Of a stretch of 64,000 bases of DNA, positions 19,674 through 29,669 are shown piece by piece (position 1 is the stretch's first letter; each line of letters begins with the position of its first letter). The notes below the pieces were generated by a model. It worked only from the letters and a program-made list of their open reading frames with translations, had not been told where the DNA came from and did not search any database. The stretch is from Endozoicomonas elysicola. Lineage in GTDB: Bacteria; Pseudomonadota; Gammaproteobacteria; Pseudomonadales; Endozoicomonadaceae. The position numbers and the translations under genes are program-made. The stretch is from positions 4,636,232-4,700,231 of the forward strand of contig NZ_JOJP01000001.1 in NCBI RefSeq assembly GCF_000710775.1, in the 5' to 3' direction.

Positions 19674-22478
19674 ATGGACATGCATCTGCATCATTTACCA
19701 TTTACCCCCAGAACCCTCACATTAGCCATTGCTGCCAGCATTCTGGCCAGCCAGCCAGCCTCTAATGTAATCGCAGCTGAAACCAGAGCACAACAGACTG
19801 AGTGGCGTTGCCAGACACTGACCAATGGCCAGTGGAGCTGTGATCCATCAACAGCGCAACCAATACCAGTGCAAAAAGTACAGAGAAGCAAGCCCAAAAC
19901 CAGGGCCCAGAAAAAAAGTGTGCCTGCCACTGCTTCTGCCTCAAAAGAACAGCACCACTCTCTGAAAGCCCTTTTAGACTGGCAACCTATCCAAGACCTT
20001 CCACCGGAAATGAGAGCCTCTGAACCATTCTATAGCTGTGGTGCTTATATTGAACCGCCAAGGCCTGGTAAAGACGATACCGGTGATGTCAATAAGGCAC
20101 CTATTGTCGCTGAGTCTAATGAGTCCAGCTATGACAAAGCGTCTGTTGCCACATTCAGAGGAAATGTCATTGTTCGCCAGGGTAGTCGACAATTTGAAAG
20201 TGATAAGGCATCTCTGGATAAAAACAGAAACCATGGCCAGTTCGAAGGCAATGTTCGCTTCCGTGAGAGAGGCGTACTCCTGGCCGGTGATAAGGGTGAT
20301 CTACAACTGGACAGCGGCCGGGCAACACTTGAGAACACAGCTTATGTGATGCATGAACAGAAAGCCCGTGGCAGTGCGACTCGCATAGTTCGCAATGAAG
20401 ATTCAACCCTTGAGCTGACCGACGCCACCTATACCACCTGCCCTCCGGGTGACAAAGGCTGGCAGTTGTTCGGACAAAACGTGACCCTTGATATGGACAG
20501 TGGTCAGGGCCTGGCTAAAAACGCCGTGGTTCGTGTACAGGGGCTGCCAATCCTATATACCCCTTATTTATCCTTTCCTATTGATGACCGCAGAAAATCG
20601 GGATTCCTTTATCCTACGCTGTCCCAGAGCAGTGATAATGGTCTGGACTTCTCCATTCCGTACTACCTGAACATTGCGCCAAACTATGATGCGACACTCA
20701 CGCCCCGCTATATGAGCAAACGGGGGCTGATGCTGGAGAATGAATTCCGCTATCTCGCAGGTAATAGTCAGGGAGAACTGGGTCTCTCAGGACTACTGGA
20801 TAAAGATGAGCTGAAGAAAGAAAACCCTTACTACAATGATCATCGGTGGCTAATTAACTATCGCCATAAGACCGACTTAACCAGTCGCTGGATTGCAGAA
20901 ATAGACTACGCAAAAGCCAGCGATAAAAATTACCTAGATGACTTCAGCACCGCCCTTAACCTGTCTGCAAACTCACCACTCAACCAGCGAGTTGGCACTC
21001 GTTATCTGGGAGGCGATACCAATCATAGCTGGCAGCTGAGCCTTGATGCTCACCAATACCAGAACATGAACCAGACAGCAGATGATCCATATAACAAGTT
21101 GCCACAAATAAAGCTGGCGGGTAACTGGCTGGCCAATGACAGCCTGAACTTGAATTATGTCGCTGACTACACCAAGTTCACTCGTGCTGACAACTGGCAT
21201 TACCTGAATGAAACGCTGGTAAACCCATCAGATGACGTTTACCAGAGCAATTACGATTCCGGCTATGGCATTAAAAGTGCAAACGGTGAGCGGCTTTACC
21301 TGGAAACGGGGGCAGGTTACTCGTTTGACCGGAGTTATGGTTTTATTCGCCCCTCAGTAAAGGTTCAGCACGTTGAATACCGGCTAACTGATCTGGACCA
21401 ACAGAATGTTATTGATGACTTGAATCAGGCGTACTTTGGCAGCTTCACCGCAGCAGATTACACCGAGTCTCCAAAAACCACCGTACCCAGTTTCAGCATC
21501 GACAGTGGTCTCTACTTTGATCGCTTCACTAATATTGGCGGGACTACATTTACCCACACACTGGAACCCCGAATGAAGTATCTCTATTCTCCTTATGTTG
21601 AGGGGCAGGAGATGAATCCCGTGTTTGATACGGCGTTGATGAACTTCAACTACCACTCGTTATGGCGTGACAGCCGTTTCTCTGGACACGACAGGCTGGG
21701 AGATGCCAACCAGCTATCTCTGGGTCTGACGACTCGACTGATAGAAGACGATGGTTTCGAGCGGGTTCGTTTTGGTATTGGCCAGATCGTTTATTTTGAA
21801 GACCGTCAACTATGGATAAGCCCGAACGCAGGTATTGATCAGGGTGTTGACCAAGACCTGGATACCGATCCAAACGATGAGACAGAACGACTGCGGGAAG
21901 ACATGCAGGACGCTGTATCACCACTGGCATCAGAGCTGGTCTATAACATAAACCGCACGATGAATCTCCGTCAGGATCTGATGTGGGATACCAGCAATAA
22001 TGAATTGGATAGCTATGGTCTTTACTACCAGTACAAGCCAAGTGATCGTCGGGTAATGAACGCTGGCTATCGCTACCTGAGACAGGCTGACCGTTATGTT
22101 AAAAATGAACAGAACGGTAATATCCAGGATCCGAATAATCCGGGTACATACCTGACTACTGACAACAACCTGAGCCAGACAGACCTCTCTGTGGCATGGC
22201 CCGTTTCCAATAACTGGTCAGCCATGGGACGCTGGCAGTACGATTTAACCAACAAGCGGAACCTTGAGATATTGTCTGGAGTCGAATATAACAGTTGCTG
22301 CTACCAGGTACGTGTTCTGTGGCGTAAGTGGGTCGATGTTGATGACAACATTGATCACCCCAACAGTAAAAGTGGTATATTTCTCCAGTTTGTCCTGAGA
22401 GGACTTGGGGATCTCACCAGTGGCTCAACTAAAGAGTATCTTGAAGGTATTAAAGGTTACGCAGGGGATGAGAAGTAG
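19674..22478 (+). CDS. lptD: LPS assembly outer-membrane protein LptD
   Basis: Forms, with LptE, the outer-membrane translocon that inserts lipopolysaccharide. After a signal peptide comes a pseudomonad-like Cys-containing N-terminal segment (EWRCQTLTNGQWSCD). An OstA/LptA-like jellyroll follows (TFRGNVIVRQGSRQFESDKA, GQFEGNVRFRERGVLLAGDKG), then the C-terminal beta barrel starting near PYLSFPIDDRRKSGFLYPT. The adjacent Cys pair NSCCYQVRVLW near the C-terminus is the conserved disulphide partner region. Length is 934 residues. surA begins directly after the stop. Confidence 0.96.
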   Translation: MDMHLHHLPFTPRTLTLAIAASILASQPASNVIAAETRAQQTEWRCQTLTNGQWSCDPSTAQPIPVQKVQRSKPKTRAQKKSVPATASASKEQHHSLKALLDWQPIQDLPPEMRASEPFYSCGAYIEPPRPGKDDTGDVNKAPIVAESNESSYDKASVATFRGNVIVRQGSRQFESDKASLDKNRNHGQFEGNVRFRERGVLLAGDKGDLQLDSGRATLENTAYVMHEQKARGSATRIVRNEDSTLELTDATYTTCPPGDKGWQLFGQNVTLDMDSGQGLAKNAVVRVQGLPILYTPYLSFPIDDRRKSGFLYPTLSQSSDNGLDFSIPYYLNIAPNYDATLTPRYMSKRGLMLENEFRYLAGNSQGELGLSGLLDKDELKKENPYYNDHRWLINYRHKTDLTSRWIAEIDYAKASDKNYLDDFSTALNLSANSPLNQRVGTRYLGGDTNHSWQLSLDAHQYQNMNQTADDPYNKLPQIKLAGNWLANDSLNLNYVADYTKFTRADNWHYLNETLVNPSDDVYQSNYDSGYGIKSANGERLYLETGAGYSFDRSYGFIRPSVKVQHVEYRLTDLDQQNVIDDLNQAYFGSFTAADYTESPKTTVPSFSIDSGLYFDRFTNIGGTTFTHTLEPRMKYLYSPYVEGQEMNPVFDTALMNFNYHSLWRDSRFSGHDRLGDANQLSLGLTTRLIEDDGFERVRFGIGQIVYFEDRQLWISPNAGIDQGVDQDLDTDPNDETERLREDMQDAVSPLASELVYNINRTMNLRQDLMWDTSNNELDSYGLYYQYKPSDRRVMNAGYRYLRQADRYVKNEQNGNIQDPNNPGTYLTTDNNLSQTDLSVAWPVSNNWSAMGRWQYDLTNKRNLEILSGVEYNSCCYQVRVLWRKWVDVDDNIDHPNSKSGIFLQFVLRGLGDLTSGSTKEYLEGIKGYAGDEK

Positions 22479-23816
22479 ATGATGAAGGGATTGAAACACA
22501 TTGCACTGGCTTCCCTGTGCCTGCTGTCATTCAGCAGTAGTGGAGTTTATGCGCAATCAGCCGAAGCGGTTCAAGCCGCTCAGAAAGGTATAACTCAGAG
22601 TCGGATAGAACTTGATCGTATTGTTGCCAAAATTGATCAGGACGTCATCATGCAGAGCGAGCTTGATGCACGACTTGAGGCAGTTCATCGACAGCTTGCG
22701 TCCAGAAATATTGCGCTGCCTCCTGAAGAGGTTCTGCAAAAGCAGGTACTGGAACAACTGATACTGGAAAATATTCAAATCCAGATGGGCAAACGCGGAG
22801 GAATCCGTATTGATGACTGGGCACTCAATGATGCCATTGCTCGTATCGCCCAACGCAACCAGATGACCCTGGAAGAGTTCAAGCAAAACCTGGAAGCCGA
22901 TGGTCTCTCTTTCAGCCAGGCGCGTGAAGAGATTCGCCGTGAAATGATTCTTAACCGTGTTCGTCAGCGTCAGGTTGCCCAGCGTGTTCAGGTCAGTGAG
23001 CAGGAAATTGATAACTTCCTGAGTTCTCCTGAAGGTCTGTCTCAAATGCAGACAGAATACCGTCTGGCTCATATTTTGATTGCAACGCCTGATAATGCGA
23101 CACCTGACCAGATCCAGGGTGCGGAACGTCATGCCAACGACCTTTCGAGTCAGCTTCGTCAAGGAGCAGACTTTCAAGCGCTGGCGATTGCCAACTCCAA
23201 GGGACAGAATGCCCTGGAAGGTGGAGATCTTGGCTGGCGAAAAGCCGACCAGCTACCAACCCTGTTTGCTGAACAGGCAATAAAAATGTCCAAAGGACAG
23301 ACCTCCGCACCGATTCGCAGCCCTGCAGGTTTCCATATTTTCAAGTTGATGGATACCCGGGGTAATGAAAAAGTGGTTCAGAGTCAGGTTCATGTTCGCC
23401 ATATTCTGATTAAACCCAACGAAATCCGCAGCAATCTTGAATCGCAAATGCAGGCCAAGAAACTGTATCAGCGGGTTCAGGCAGGAGAAGAGTTCAGCGA
23501 GCTGGCTAAAGCCTATTCTGACGATACCGCTTCCGCACTCAATGGTGGTGATATGGGTTGGATATCTCCGGATGTACTGGTACCTGAATTCCAGACCGTT
23601 ATGAACATCATTCCGCAAAAGGTTGTCAGTGAGCCATTCCGCACCACTTATGGCTGGCACATTCTTGAAGTTCTGGGTAAACGACAGTCCGATATCAGTA
23701 CACAGGTACGTCGCAACCAGGTAAGAGAACTGCTTAGTAACCGTAAGTTTGAAGAAGAGCTGCAAGTTTGGCTGCGAGAAGTTCGTGACCAGACCTATGT
23801 TGAGATACAGCTCTGA
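22479..23816 (+). CDS. surA: Periplasmic chaperone / peptidyl-prolyl isomerase SurA
   Basis: Escorts outer-membrane proteins, LptD included. A signal peptide ending near SSSGVYAQ is followed by the SurA N-domain ([18 protein letters not shown]) and two parvulin domains ([13 protein letters not shown] and [12 protein letters not shown]). A short C-terminal helix ends the chain. Length is 445 residues. The ATG abuts the lptD stop codon with no gap. pdxA starts one base after the surA stop, so the cluster is one transcript. Confidence 0.96.
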   Translation: MMKGLKHIALASLCLLSFSSSGVYAQSAEAVQAAQKGITQSRIELDRIVAKIDQDVIMQSELDARLEAVHRQLASRNIALPPEEVLQKQVLEQLILENIQIQMGKRGGIRIDDWALNDAIARIAQRNQMTLEEFKQNLEADGLSFSQAREEIRREMILNRVRQRQVAQRVQVSEQEIDNFLSSPEGLSQMQTEYRLAHILIATPDNATPDQIQGAERHANDLSSQLRQGADFQALAIANSKGQNALEGGDLGWRKADQLPTLFAEQAIKMSKGQTSAPIRSPAGFHIFKLMDTRGNEKVVQSQVHVRHILIKPNEIRSNLESQMQAKKLYQRVQAGEEFSELAKAYSDDTASALNGGDMGWISPDVLVPEFQTVMNIIPQKVVSEPFRTTYGWHILEVLGKRQSDISTQVRRNQVRELLSNRKFEEELQVWLREVRDQTYVEIQL

Positions 23817-23817
23817 T

Positions 23818-24840
23818 ATGGATCTCTCGCCCAATATCGAACCCACTCATCCCCGGCTGGTAATCACCGCCGGGGAACCTGCAGGAATTGGGCCGGATCT
23901 TTGCCTGATGCTTGCATCACAAAGCCATAAGTTGTCCAAACCCACTCAACTGGTAATCGCTGCAGATCCTGAGCTTCTGGCGCAACGTGCAAAGAAGCTG
24001 GGACTTTCCGTAAACCTCCAGCTCTTCAACCCGGCTAGCCGTGAGCCAGCCGAAAGAAACACCCTGCTGGTTGCACCAGTTAGCATGGCCTGCCCTACAA
24101 AACCAGGTATCATTAACCCGGCTAATGGTCAGTATGTACTTGATACACTGACGCTGGCTCTTCAAGGCTGTGTAAATGGCCTTTTTGACGGAATGGTCAC
24201 TGGTCCGGTAAACAAGGAAGTAATTAATAATGCCGGCATTCCTTTCAGTGGTCATACCGAATTTCTCGCCGAACAGACCCACACTGAAAAAGTTGTAATG
24301 ATGCTGGCGACAGAGGGGTTGAGAGTCGCTCTTGCCACTACCCACCTTCCACTGTCTCAGGTTTCTTCTGCGATTACCCAGTACTCTCTGACACAAGTTA
24401 TAGAAATCCTCCACCGTGAGTTACAAGAGAAGTTTGGTATTCCCTCCCCTCATATTCTTGTCTGTGGGTTGAACCCCCATGCGGGCGAAGGTGGTCATCT
24501 TGGAATGGAAGAGATCGAAACAATCATTCCCGTTCTGAAAAACTGCAGAGCCCTGGGAATGAACCTTACCGGGCCCCTACCTGCTGACACCCTGTTCAAT
24601 CCAAAGCTGCTACAGCAGGCTGACGCTGTTTTAGCCATGTATCACGACCAGGGATTACCCGTTCTGAAATACAAAGGGTTCGGACAGGCGGTGAATATCA
24701 CTCTTGGCCTACCCATCGTACGCACCTCCGTGGATCATGGCACTGCCCTTGATCTCGCAGGCACAGGAAACATCGACTCGGGTAGCCTGTATACCGCTAT
24801 CGAAACAGCTCTGGATATGACGACCCCATCCTGCAGTTAA
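23818..24840 (+). CDS. pdxA: 4-hydroxythreonine-4-phosphate dehydrogenase
   Basis: Pyridoxal phosphate synthesis enzyme. Motifs are [38 protein letters not shown] with metal-binding His, [29 protein letters not shown] and [14 protein letters not shown]. The ATG one base after the surA stop gives 340 residues, matching the family; an upstream in-frame start at 23749 would overlap surA. In many gammaproteobacteria rsmA follows directly, but here 1.7 kb intervenes. Confidence 0.96.
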   Translation: MDLSPNIEPTHPRLVITAGEPAGIGPDLCLMLASQSHKLSKPTQLVIAADPELLAQRAKKLGLSVNLQLFNPASREPAERNTLLVAPVSMACPTKPGIINPANGQYVLDTLTLALQGCVNGLFDGMVTGPVNKEVINNAGIPFSGHTEFLAEQTHTEKVVMMLATEGLRVALATTHLPLSQVSSAITQYSLTQVIEILHRELQEKFGIPSPHILVCGLNPHAGEGGHLGMEEIETIIPVLKNCRALGMNLTGPLPADTLFNPKLLQQADAVLAMYHDQGLPVLKYKGFGQAVNITLGLPIVRTSVDHGTALDLAGTGNIDSGSLYTAIETALDMTTPSCS

Positions 24841-24849
24841 CCTTCCCCC

Positions 24850-25033
24850 AGGATCTGTTGACGTTTCGCTGTATGGTCTGCACATAAGGGCACGACACGC
24901 AGTCTGGCTCAGAAAAGATCATTGGCTTTATCAACCATTGCTTAATGGAGAGTATTAAGCACTGTGTGCATATAATTCCAACCGCAATTTCTAAATCCCC
25001 TATTGCACTGACAATAAATCATCAACAGATCCC
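24850..25033. mobile_element. MITE-like element between pdxA and the kinase gene
   Basis: A 184-bp non-coding block with imperfect terminal inverted repeats (AGGATCTGTTGACG at the left, GGGATCTGTTGATG read inward from the right). It shares CTGTTGACG and TGGCTCAGAAAA with the element at 5666-5930. No transposase. It starts ten bases after the pdxA stop and marks the left edge of the insertion into the pdxA-rsmA junction. Confidence 0.55.
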
Positions 25034-25134
25034 AGCCTGCTATTGATTCTCACAGATTGAGTATTGATGTCGATGAAAAAACATGACCTGTGACGTTATG
25101 GATATCAATCTCAACATGGGAATCCAGTGCACTT

Positions 25135-26277
25135 ATGCCAAATGAGATCAGCCCTCCACCAATGACACAACCATCGGCACCTGCGTCAGACCAATCCGCT
25201 CGCACTGCCTTAGAGGAAAGAAAAAGCATTTGGAGAGGTTCTTCCCTAACCAAACATCACACAGTGTCACGAGTAAAGCTCGAGTTCACATTAATAGCCA
25301 AAGGCGCTGACAAACAAGTATTTGAGGCCAAAAATCTCAATGATCGTAAAGTGGTTGTCTACACCCCGGTCAGAAAGTTGTTCGGATTATATTCTAGAGA
25401 AGCAGCACTTAAACAGGAGTATCAAAAGACACAGGAAATAAAACGCTCTGTTTCTGATTCAACTCATCTTGCTGTCGATATGAAGCCGCTAACCGGTCAG
25501 GATAGGATTGACGATCAATTCTCACTGGAAACAGCAAAAGCCGCTGGCGACCTGGAAGCAACCATTCAAAATAAAGCAACCACCTTTGGCCAGCGCCTTG
25601 ATTATTGTGTGCAATACCTCGATGGTTTGATGAACCTCCATGGAGCAGATATGGCCCATGGAGATCTCAAGCCTGAGAATTGTCTTATCTATGACGACGG
25701 CTCTTTAAAAATCGCAGACTTTGGTAAGACAGAAAAGCTCCCCAACAATAAAACCAAAATGTATAAAGGCAACCTGAGATTTTGCCCTCCAGAAGGAGTG
25801 CTGAGTATAAAAAGCGATGTGTATGGCAGCGCCCTGCTGATTATCCGGGCACTTGAGGAAACGGGGAGTGTATTGGATAAAAACGGCTGCCTGTTACCCA
25901 TTCCAGAAGAAGACCGGGAGTCGGGAGTAACAGGCATGGGGCGGGGAATTGATAAATACGTGGTAGAACACAAGGAATTCCTGGCTATAGACTCACAAAG
26001 TCTGGCAGGAAAAATTACAAAACGACTGCCGAGGCAGATAAAGCTTGCGCACCTGCCAAAGACACAGCAAAAAGAACAGCGGAAGTTAATTGTTAACTAT
26101 ATTAAAACGCTGGCAAATAAATTACACAACCAAGGCTATTTCACCGAGAAAAGTGCTGAGAACCTAACTCAATTACTAATAGATATGACGACTAGAAATC
26201 CCTTGTTAAGAATAACGGCTCGTGAAGCCTTCTCCAGATTTAAAGCACTTCAGAATGATGTTGGCATAGAGAAGTAA
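25135..26277 (+). CDS. Eukaryotic-like Ser/Thr protein kinase family protein
   Basis: The kinase core is recognisable. A degenerate glycine loop (IAKGADKQVFEA) precedes the catalytic loop HGDLKPEN (residues 175-182 from this start) with Asp and Asn in place. DFG follows at 195-197, then a PPEG segment like the APE motif (RFCPPEGVLSIKSDVYG). The usual beta-3 VAIK lysine position reads VVVY, so ATP-lysine pairing may be altered, and the HRD arginine is Gly. The N-terminus is Ser/Pro/Thr-rich and there is no membrane segment. ATG 25135 is preferred over a GTG at 25090, though neither has a strong ribosome binding site. Could be a secreted effector or an internal signalling kinase. Confidence 0.78.
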   Translation: MPNEISPPPMTQPSAPASDQSARTALEERKSIWRGSSLTKHHTVSRVKLEFTLIAKGADKQVFEAKNLNDRKVVVYTPVRKLFGLYSREAALKQEYQKTQEIKRSVSDSTHLAVDMKPLTGQDRIDDQFSLETAKAAGDLEATIQNKATTFGQRLDYCVQYLDGLMNLHGADMAHGDLKPENCLIYDDGSLKIADFGKTEKLPNNKTKMYKGNLRFCPPEGVLSIKSDVYGSALLIIRALEETGSVLDKNGCLLPIPEEDRESGVTGMGRGIDKYVVEHKEFLAIDSQSLAGKITKRLPRQIKLAHLPKTQQKEQRKLIVNYIKTLANKLHNQGYFTEKSAENLTQLLIDMTTRNPLLRITAREAFSRFKALQNDVGIEK

Positions 26278-26369
26278 TATTACCCGCATAAGCCTGATAG
26301 TCTCCCGAGAAGCGACCCAAGAATAGCGCCCGTAGTGAGGATGCCAGAAAAAATTCGGACCAATTGTCT

Positions 26370-26386
26370 GCCACTGCTATAGTGGC
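26370..26386. terminator. Hairpin between the kinase gene and rsmA
   Basis: GCCACT and AGTGGC flank a 5-base loop; the exit AACCTATTCTTAAA is AT-rich. It is 93 bases after the kinase stop and may terminate that transcript before rsmA. Confidence 0.4.
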
Positions 26387-26520
26387 AACCTATTCTTAAA
26401 CAGCTTCCTAGCAAAAGCTACGGCATAAAGTTATCATTACCGGTTTGACAGGCATCCATGACCTCCATTTTCATAACTGACTGTCACGGATAGTTTCTCC
26501 CCAGTTGAGCAATACTCCTC

Positions 26521-27321
26521 ATGTCTCAGACCGATGTCCCCTACCATAAGGCCCGAAAGCGTTTTGGCCAGAACTTTCTCCATGACCATGGCGTAATCAA
26601 TGAAATTATTGCGTCTATTCATCCCAAACAGGGTGAGCATCTGGTGGAGATTGGCCCCGGCCAAGGGGCCTTGACGGCTGGTATACTGGAGCGCGCTGGC
26701 GAGCTGGATGTCGTAGAACTGGACCGGGACCTGATTCCCACCCTGCTTCTCCGTTTTGGGTTGAACCAAAACTTTCGAATTCACGAAGCGGACGCTCTGA
26801 AGTTTGACTTTTCCAGTATTAAAAACGATGAGCGCCCCTTGAGAGTTATCGGTAACCTGCCCTATAACATCTCAACCCCGTTAATTTTCCATTTATTAAG
26901 CTTTGAAAGCATGATTAAAGATATGCACTTCATGCTGCAAAAAGAGGTGGTTCAGCGCCTCGCCGCCAAACCCGGTGAAAAACACTATGGCCGCTTGGGG
27001 ATTATGGCCCAGTATTATTGCAAAGTAGATTACCTGTTTACCGTAGGGCCCGGAGCATTTAAACCCGCACCCAAGGTTGACTCTGCCATTGTACGTATGA
27101 CACCACATGGCGAACTCCCTCATCCTTGCAAGGATGTCGAGAAACTGTCTCTGATTGTTCGCGACGCTTTCAGCCAACGACGTAAAACCATCCGAAATAC
27201 CCTGAAGCAACATCTCAAGGTAGAAGAGCTTGAGGCACTCACCATAGACCCCTCTGCCAGACCAGAGGTTTTGCCCCTTGCCGATTTCGTCCGGATTGCC
27301 GATTACCTGACCGACAGATAA
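26521..27321 (+). CDS. rsmA: 16S rRNA dimethyladenosine transferase
   Basis: Dimethylates A1518 and A1519 of 16S rRNA. The family signatures are KRFGQNFLHDHGVINEI, the SAM site VEIGPGQGALTAGIL, and the catalytic NLPYNIS. A helical C-terminal domain contains AFSQRRKTIRNTLKQ. The 266-residue length is normal. The start at MSQTDVPYHKARKRFGQ fits the family. apaH follows after 57 bases; apaG, which usually lies between them, is absent. Confidence 0.96.
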   Translation: MSQTDVPYHKARKRFGQNFLHDHGVINEIIASIHPKQGEHLVEIGPGQGALTAGILERAGELDVVELDRDLIPTLLLRFGLNQNFRIHEADALKFDFSSIKNDERPLRVIGNLPYNISTPLIFHLLSFESMIKDMHFMLQKEVVQRLAAKPGEKHYGRLGIMAQYYCKVDYLFTVGPGAFKPAPKVDSAIVRMTPHGELPHPCKDVEKLSLIVRDAFSQRRKTIRNTLKQHLKVEELEALTIDPSARPEVLPLADFVRIADYLTDR

Positions 27322-27378
27322 CCTTTACAGGCTACGTTCCGGAAAAGCACTTAAGGACTCTCTCAGGAAAAAAAGTTG

Positions 27379-28182
27379 ATGGCTACTTATGCTGTTGGGG
27401 ATATACAGGGTTGCTATGACCCTCTTCGTCGCCTGTTAGACAAACTCAAGTTTAATCCGGAACACGACCGTCTCTGGGTTGCTGGCGATATGGTCAATCG
27501 AGGACCAGACTCCCTTGCGACCCTCAGATACTTGAAGAGTCTTGAGAGCAGCTGCATAGCGGTTCTTGGGAACCATGACCTGCACCTGCTGGCCGCCGCC
27601 TGTGGTATTCGCAAGCTAAAGAGTAAAGATACGCTGGCTGATCTACTGGATGCACCCGACGCCGATGAACTGATCCAGTGGTTACGCTATCGTCCCATGC
27701 TTCACCACGATGCTCAACGAAACATCACCATGGTTCACGCCGGCATTCCTCCAATCTGGACTGTTGAACAGGCGATTGAAGAGGCCCAGCATCTGGAGCA
27801 GGCTCTCCGCTCCGAGGACTATATCAAATGGCTCAGAAAAATCTTCAAAAGCAGTAAACCGTGCCCATGGAGTGATGAACTTAAGCTAAAGAAAAAACTG
27901 CGACTGACCGCATCCTATCTGACACAAATGCGCTTCTGTAACGCTCAAGGCATGCTGGACCTTGAAAGCAAGGGCTCGACACCTCAAGAGGGTTATGCAC
28001 CCTGGTTTACTTTTCCACAAAGCCCCTGCTACCGGGAACACATCATTTTTGGCCACTGGGCTGCATTGGAAGGCATTAGCGGTCATGACAATATCCACGC
28101 TATAGATACTGGCTGCGTCTGGGGAAAAAGCCTGACAGCAATCAATGTAGATAGTTTTGAGCGAACCGAGGTCTTCAACTAA
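27379..28182 (+). CDS. apaH: Symmetrical bis(5'-nucleosyl)-tetraphosphatase
   Basis: Cleaves Ap4A and can decap Np4-capped RNA. The calcineurin-like metallophosphatase motifs GDIQGCYD, GDMVNRGPDS and LGNHDLHLLA are near the N-terminus, and FGHWAALEG with DTGCVWGKSLTA near the C-terminus. ATG 27379 follows TCAGGAAAAAAAG; a TTG three bases earlier is an alternative. Length is 267 residues. Confidence 0.96.
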   Translation: MATYAVGDIQGCYDPLRRLLDKLKFNPEHDRLWVAGDMVNRGPDSLATLRYLKSLESSCIAVLGNHDLHLLAAACGIRKLKSKDTLADLLDAPDADELIQWLRYRPMLHHDAQRNITMVHAGIPPIWTVEQAIEEAQHLEQALRSEDYIKWLRKIFKSSKPCPWSDELKLKKKLRLTASYLTQMRFCNAQGMLDLESKGSTPQEGYAPWFTFPQSPCYREHIIFGHWAALEGISGHDNIHAIDTGCVWGKSLTAINVDSFERTEVFN

Positions 28183-28302
28183 CAGCAAACGCCTGATTAA
28201 TGACTGCCTGAAATTGACCGAAACAAACAATAATCAGTTCTCATTTTCAGAGGATTATCAGCATTTGTGATCGCTCTGATATAAACTTTGGGAAAGTGAA
28301 CT

Positions 28303-28308
28303 TATAAT
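28303..28308 (+). promoter_or_regulatory. Candidate -10 box upstream of pilC
   Basis: A perfect TATAAT lies 39 bases before the pilC ATG, in a gap with no other gene. The -35 region at the expected distance is a poor match. It suggests that pilC has its own promoter here, since pilB does not precede it. Confidence 0.35.
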
Positions 28309-28346
28309 CTGCCAATCAAGCAGAACAGCTATGGATCGCGCATAAT

Positions 28347-29567
28347 ATGGCCGCAAAACCAACCAAACTAGTCACTTTTGTCTGGCAGGGTAAAGATAAA
28401 GCCGGCAAAAAGACCAAAGGGGAAATGCAGAGTTCCAGTATCGCGCTGGTTAAAGCTGAGCTTAGAAAGCAGGGTATTATAGCCACAAAAGTTGCCAAAA
28501 AGGGCCCTTCACTAGGTCTTGGTGGTGGCGGAAAGATAAAACCCATGGATATCGCTCTTTTTACCCGGCAGATGGCGACCATGATGAAGGCAGGGGTACC
28601 ATTGCTTCAGGCCTTTGATATTACCGCCGGTGGTATTGAAAAAGAGTCGATGCGGGATCTGGTTGGCAAGATCAAGAATGAAGTAGCCTCAGGCAGTACA
28701 TTTGCAGATTCTCTCAGGAAACACCCGGATTATTTCGATGACCTGTACTGCAGCCTCGTTGCCTCGGGTGAACAGTCTGGAGCTCTTGAAACCTTGCTTG
28801 ATCGTATCGCAACCTATAAAGAAAAAACCGAGGCGCTTAAAGCAAAAATCAAAAAAGCAATGAATTACCCAATCGCGGTAGTCTGTATTGCGATCGTTGT
28901 TACTGTCATTCTCCTTGTAAAAGTAGTTCCTCAATTCGAAGAGGTTTTCCAGGGCTTTGGTGCTGAACTACCAGCCTTTACCCAAGTGGTAATTAACATT
29001 TCTGAAGCGGTCCAGGATTATTGGCATATCGTCTTAGGTGTTCTGGTCATTGCAGGCTTCCTGATAAAACGCACGCTGAAATCATCCAAAGCGGCCAGAG
29101 ACGGGCTGGATCGCTTAGTGCTCAAACTGCCGGTTATTGGTGAAATACTGGATAAATCTGCCGTTGCCCGCTTTGGGCGAACATTGGCAACGACATTCGC
29201 AGCAGGTGTTCCCCTTGTAGATGCTCTTGACTCAGTGGCAGGCGCTGCGGGCAATGTGGTTTATGCGAATGCTGCAAAAAAGATAAAAGAAGATGTATCC
29301 ACGGGTCAGCAGTTACAATTTGCCATGAAAAGCTCTGGCATATTCCCTGCTATGGCAGTACAGATGGTTTCTATCGGTGAAGAATCGGGCTCTCTGGATG
29401 AGATGCTCGAGAAAGTTGCCAATTTTTACGAAAATGAAGTGGATAACATGGTGGATGGTCTGACCAGCCTGATGGAACCAATAATCATGTCGGTACTGGG
29501 CGTACTGGTTGGGGGCCTGATTATTGCCATGTACCTGCCAATATTCCAGTTGGGTTCTGTGGTTTAA
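28347..29567 (+). CDS. pilC: Type IV pilus inner-membrane platform protein PilC
   Basis: GspF-family polytopic protein that couples the PilB and PilT motors to the pilus. It has two repeats of the T2SSF domain (FTRQMATMMKAGVPLLQAFDI and FGRTLATTFAAGVPLVDALDS) and three hydrophobic segments (about 175-195, 225-245 and 375-400). Its C-terminus ends IAMYLPIFQLGSVV like Pseudomonas PilC. At 406 residues it is full length. pilB is not upstream (apaH is) and pilD is 8 kb downstream, so the usual pilBCD operon is broken up. Confidence 0.96.
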   Translation: MAAKPTKLVTFVWQGKDKAGKKTKGEMQSSSIALVKAELRKQGIIATKVAKKGPSLGLGGGGKIKPMDIALFTRQMATMMKAGVPLLQAFDITAGGIEKESMRDLVGKIKNEVASGSTFADSLRKHPDYFDDLYCSLVASGEQSGALETLLDRIATYKEKTEALKAKIKKAMNYPIAVVCIAIVVTVILLVKVVPQFEEVFQGFGAELPAFTQVVINISEAVQDYWHIVLGVLVIAGFLIKRTLKSSKAARDGLDRLVLKLPVIGEILDKSAVARFGRTLATTFAAGVPLVDALDSVAGAAGNVVYANAAKKIKEDVSTGQQLQFAMKSSGIFPAMAVQMVSIGEESGSLDEMLEKVANFYENEVDNMVDGLTSLMEPIIMSVLGVLVGGLIIAMYLPIFQLGSVV

Positions 29568-29596
29568 AGAACCTCAAAGAGCCATACTGATAAATT

Positions 29597-29619
29597 AAGG
29601 GGGAAGACGATTCCCCCTT
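29597..29619. terminator. Bidirectional terminator after pilC
   Basis: AAGGGGGAA and TTCCCCCTT form a perfect 9-bp stem with a 5-base loop between pilC and the convergent SnoaL-like gene. The minus-strand exit AATTTATCAG is U-containing. Confidence 0.75.
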
Positions 29620-29669
29620 GCTGACATTTGTACCTTACATAACTCTTCCCAAGCCCAACATAATGATAC

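Noticed and set aside
28266-28284. CRP-like half-site (TGTGATCGCTCTGATA) upstream of pilC
   Set aside because: Only the left half matches TGTGA; the right half lacks TCACA, so it is not reported as a binding site.
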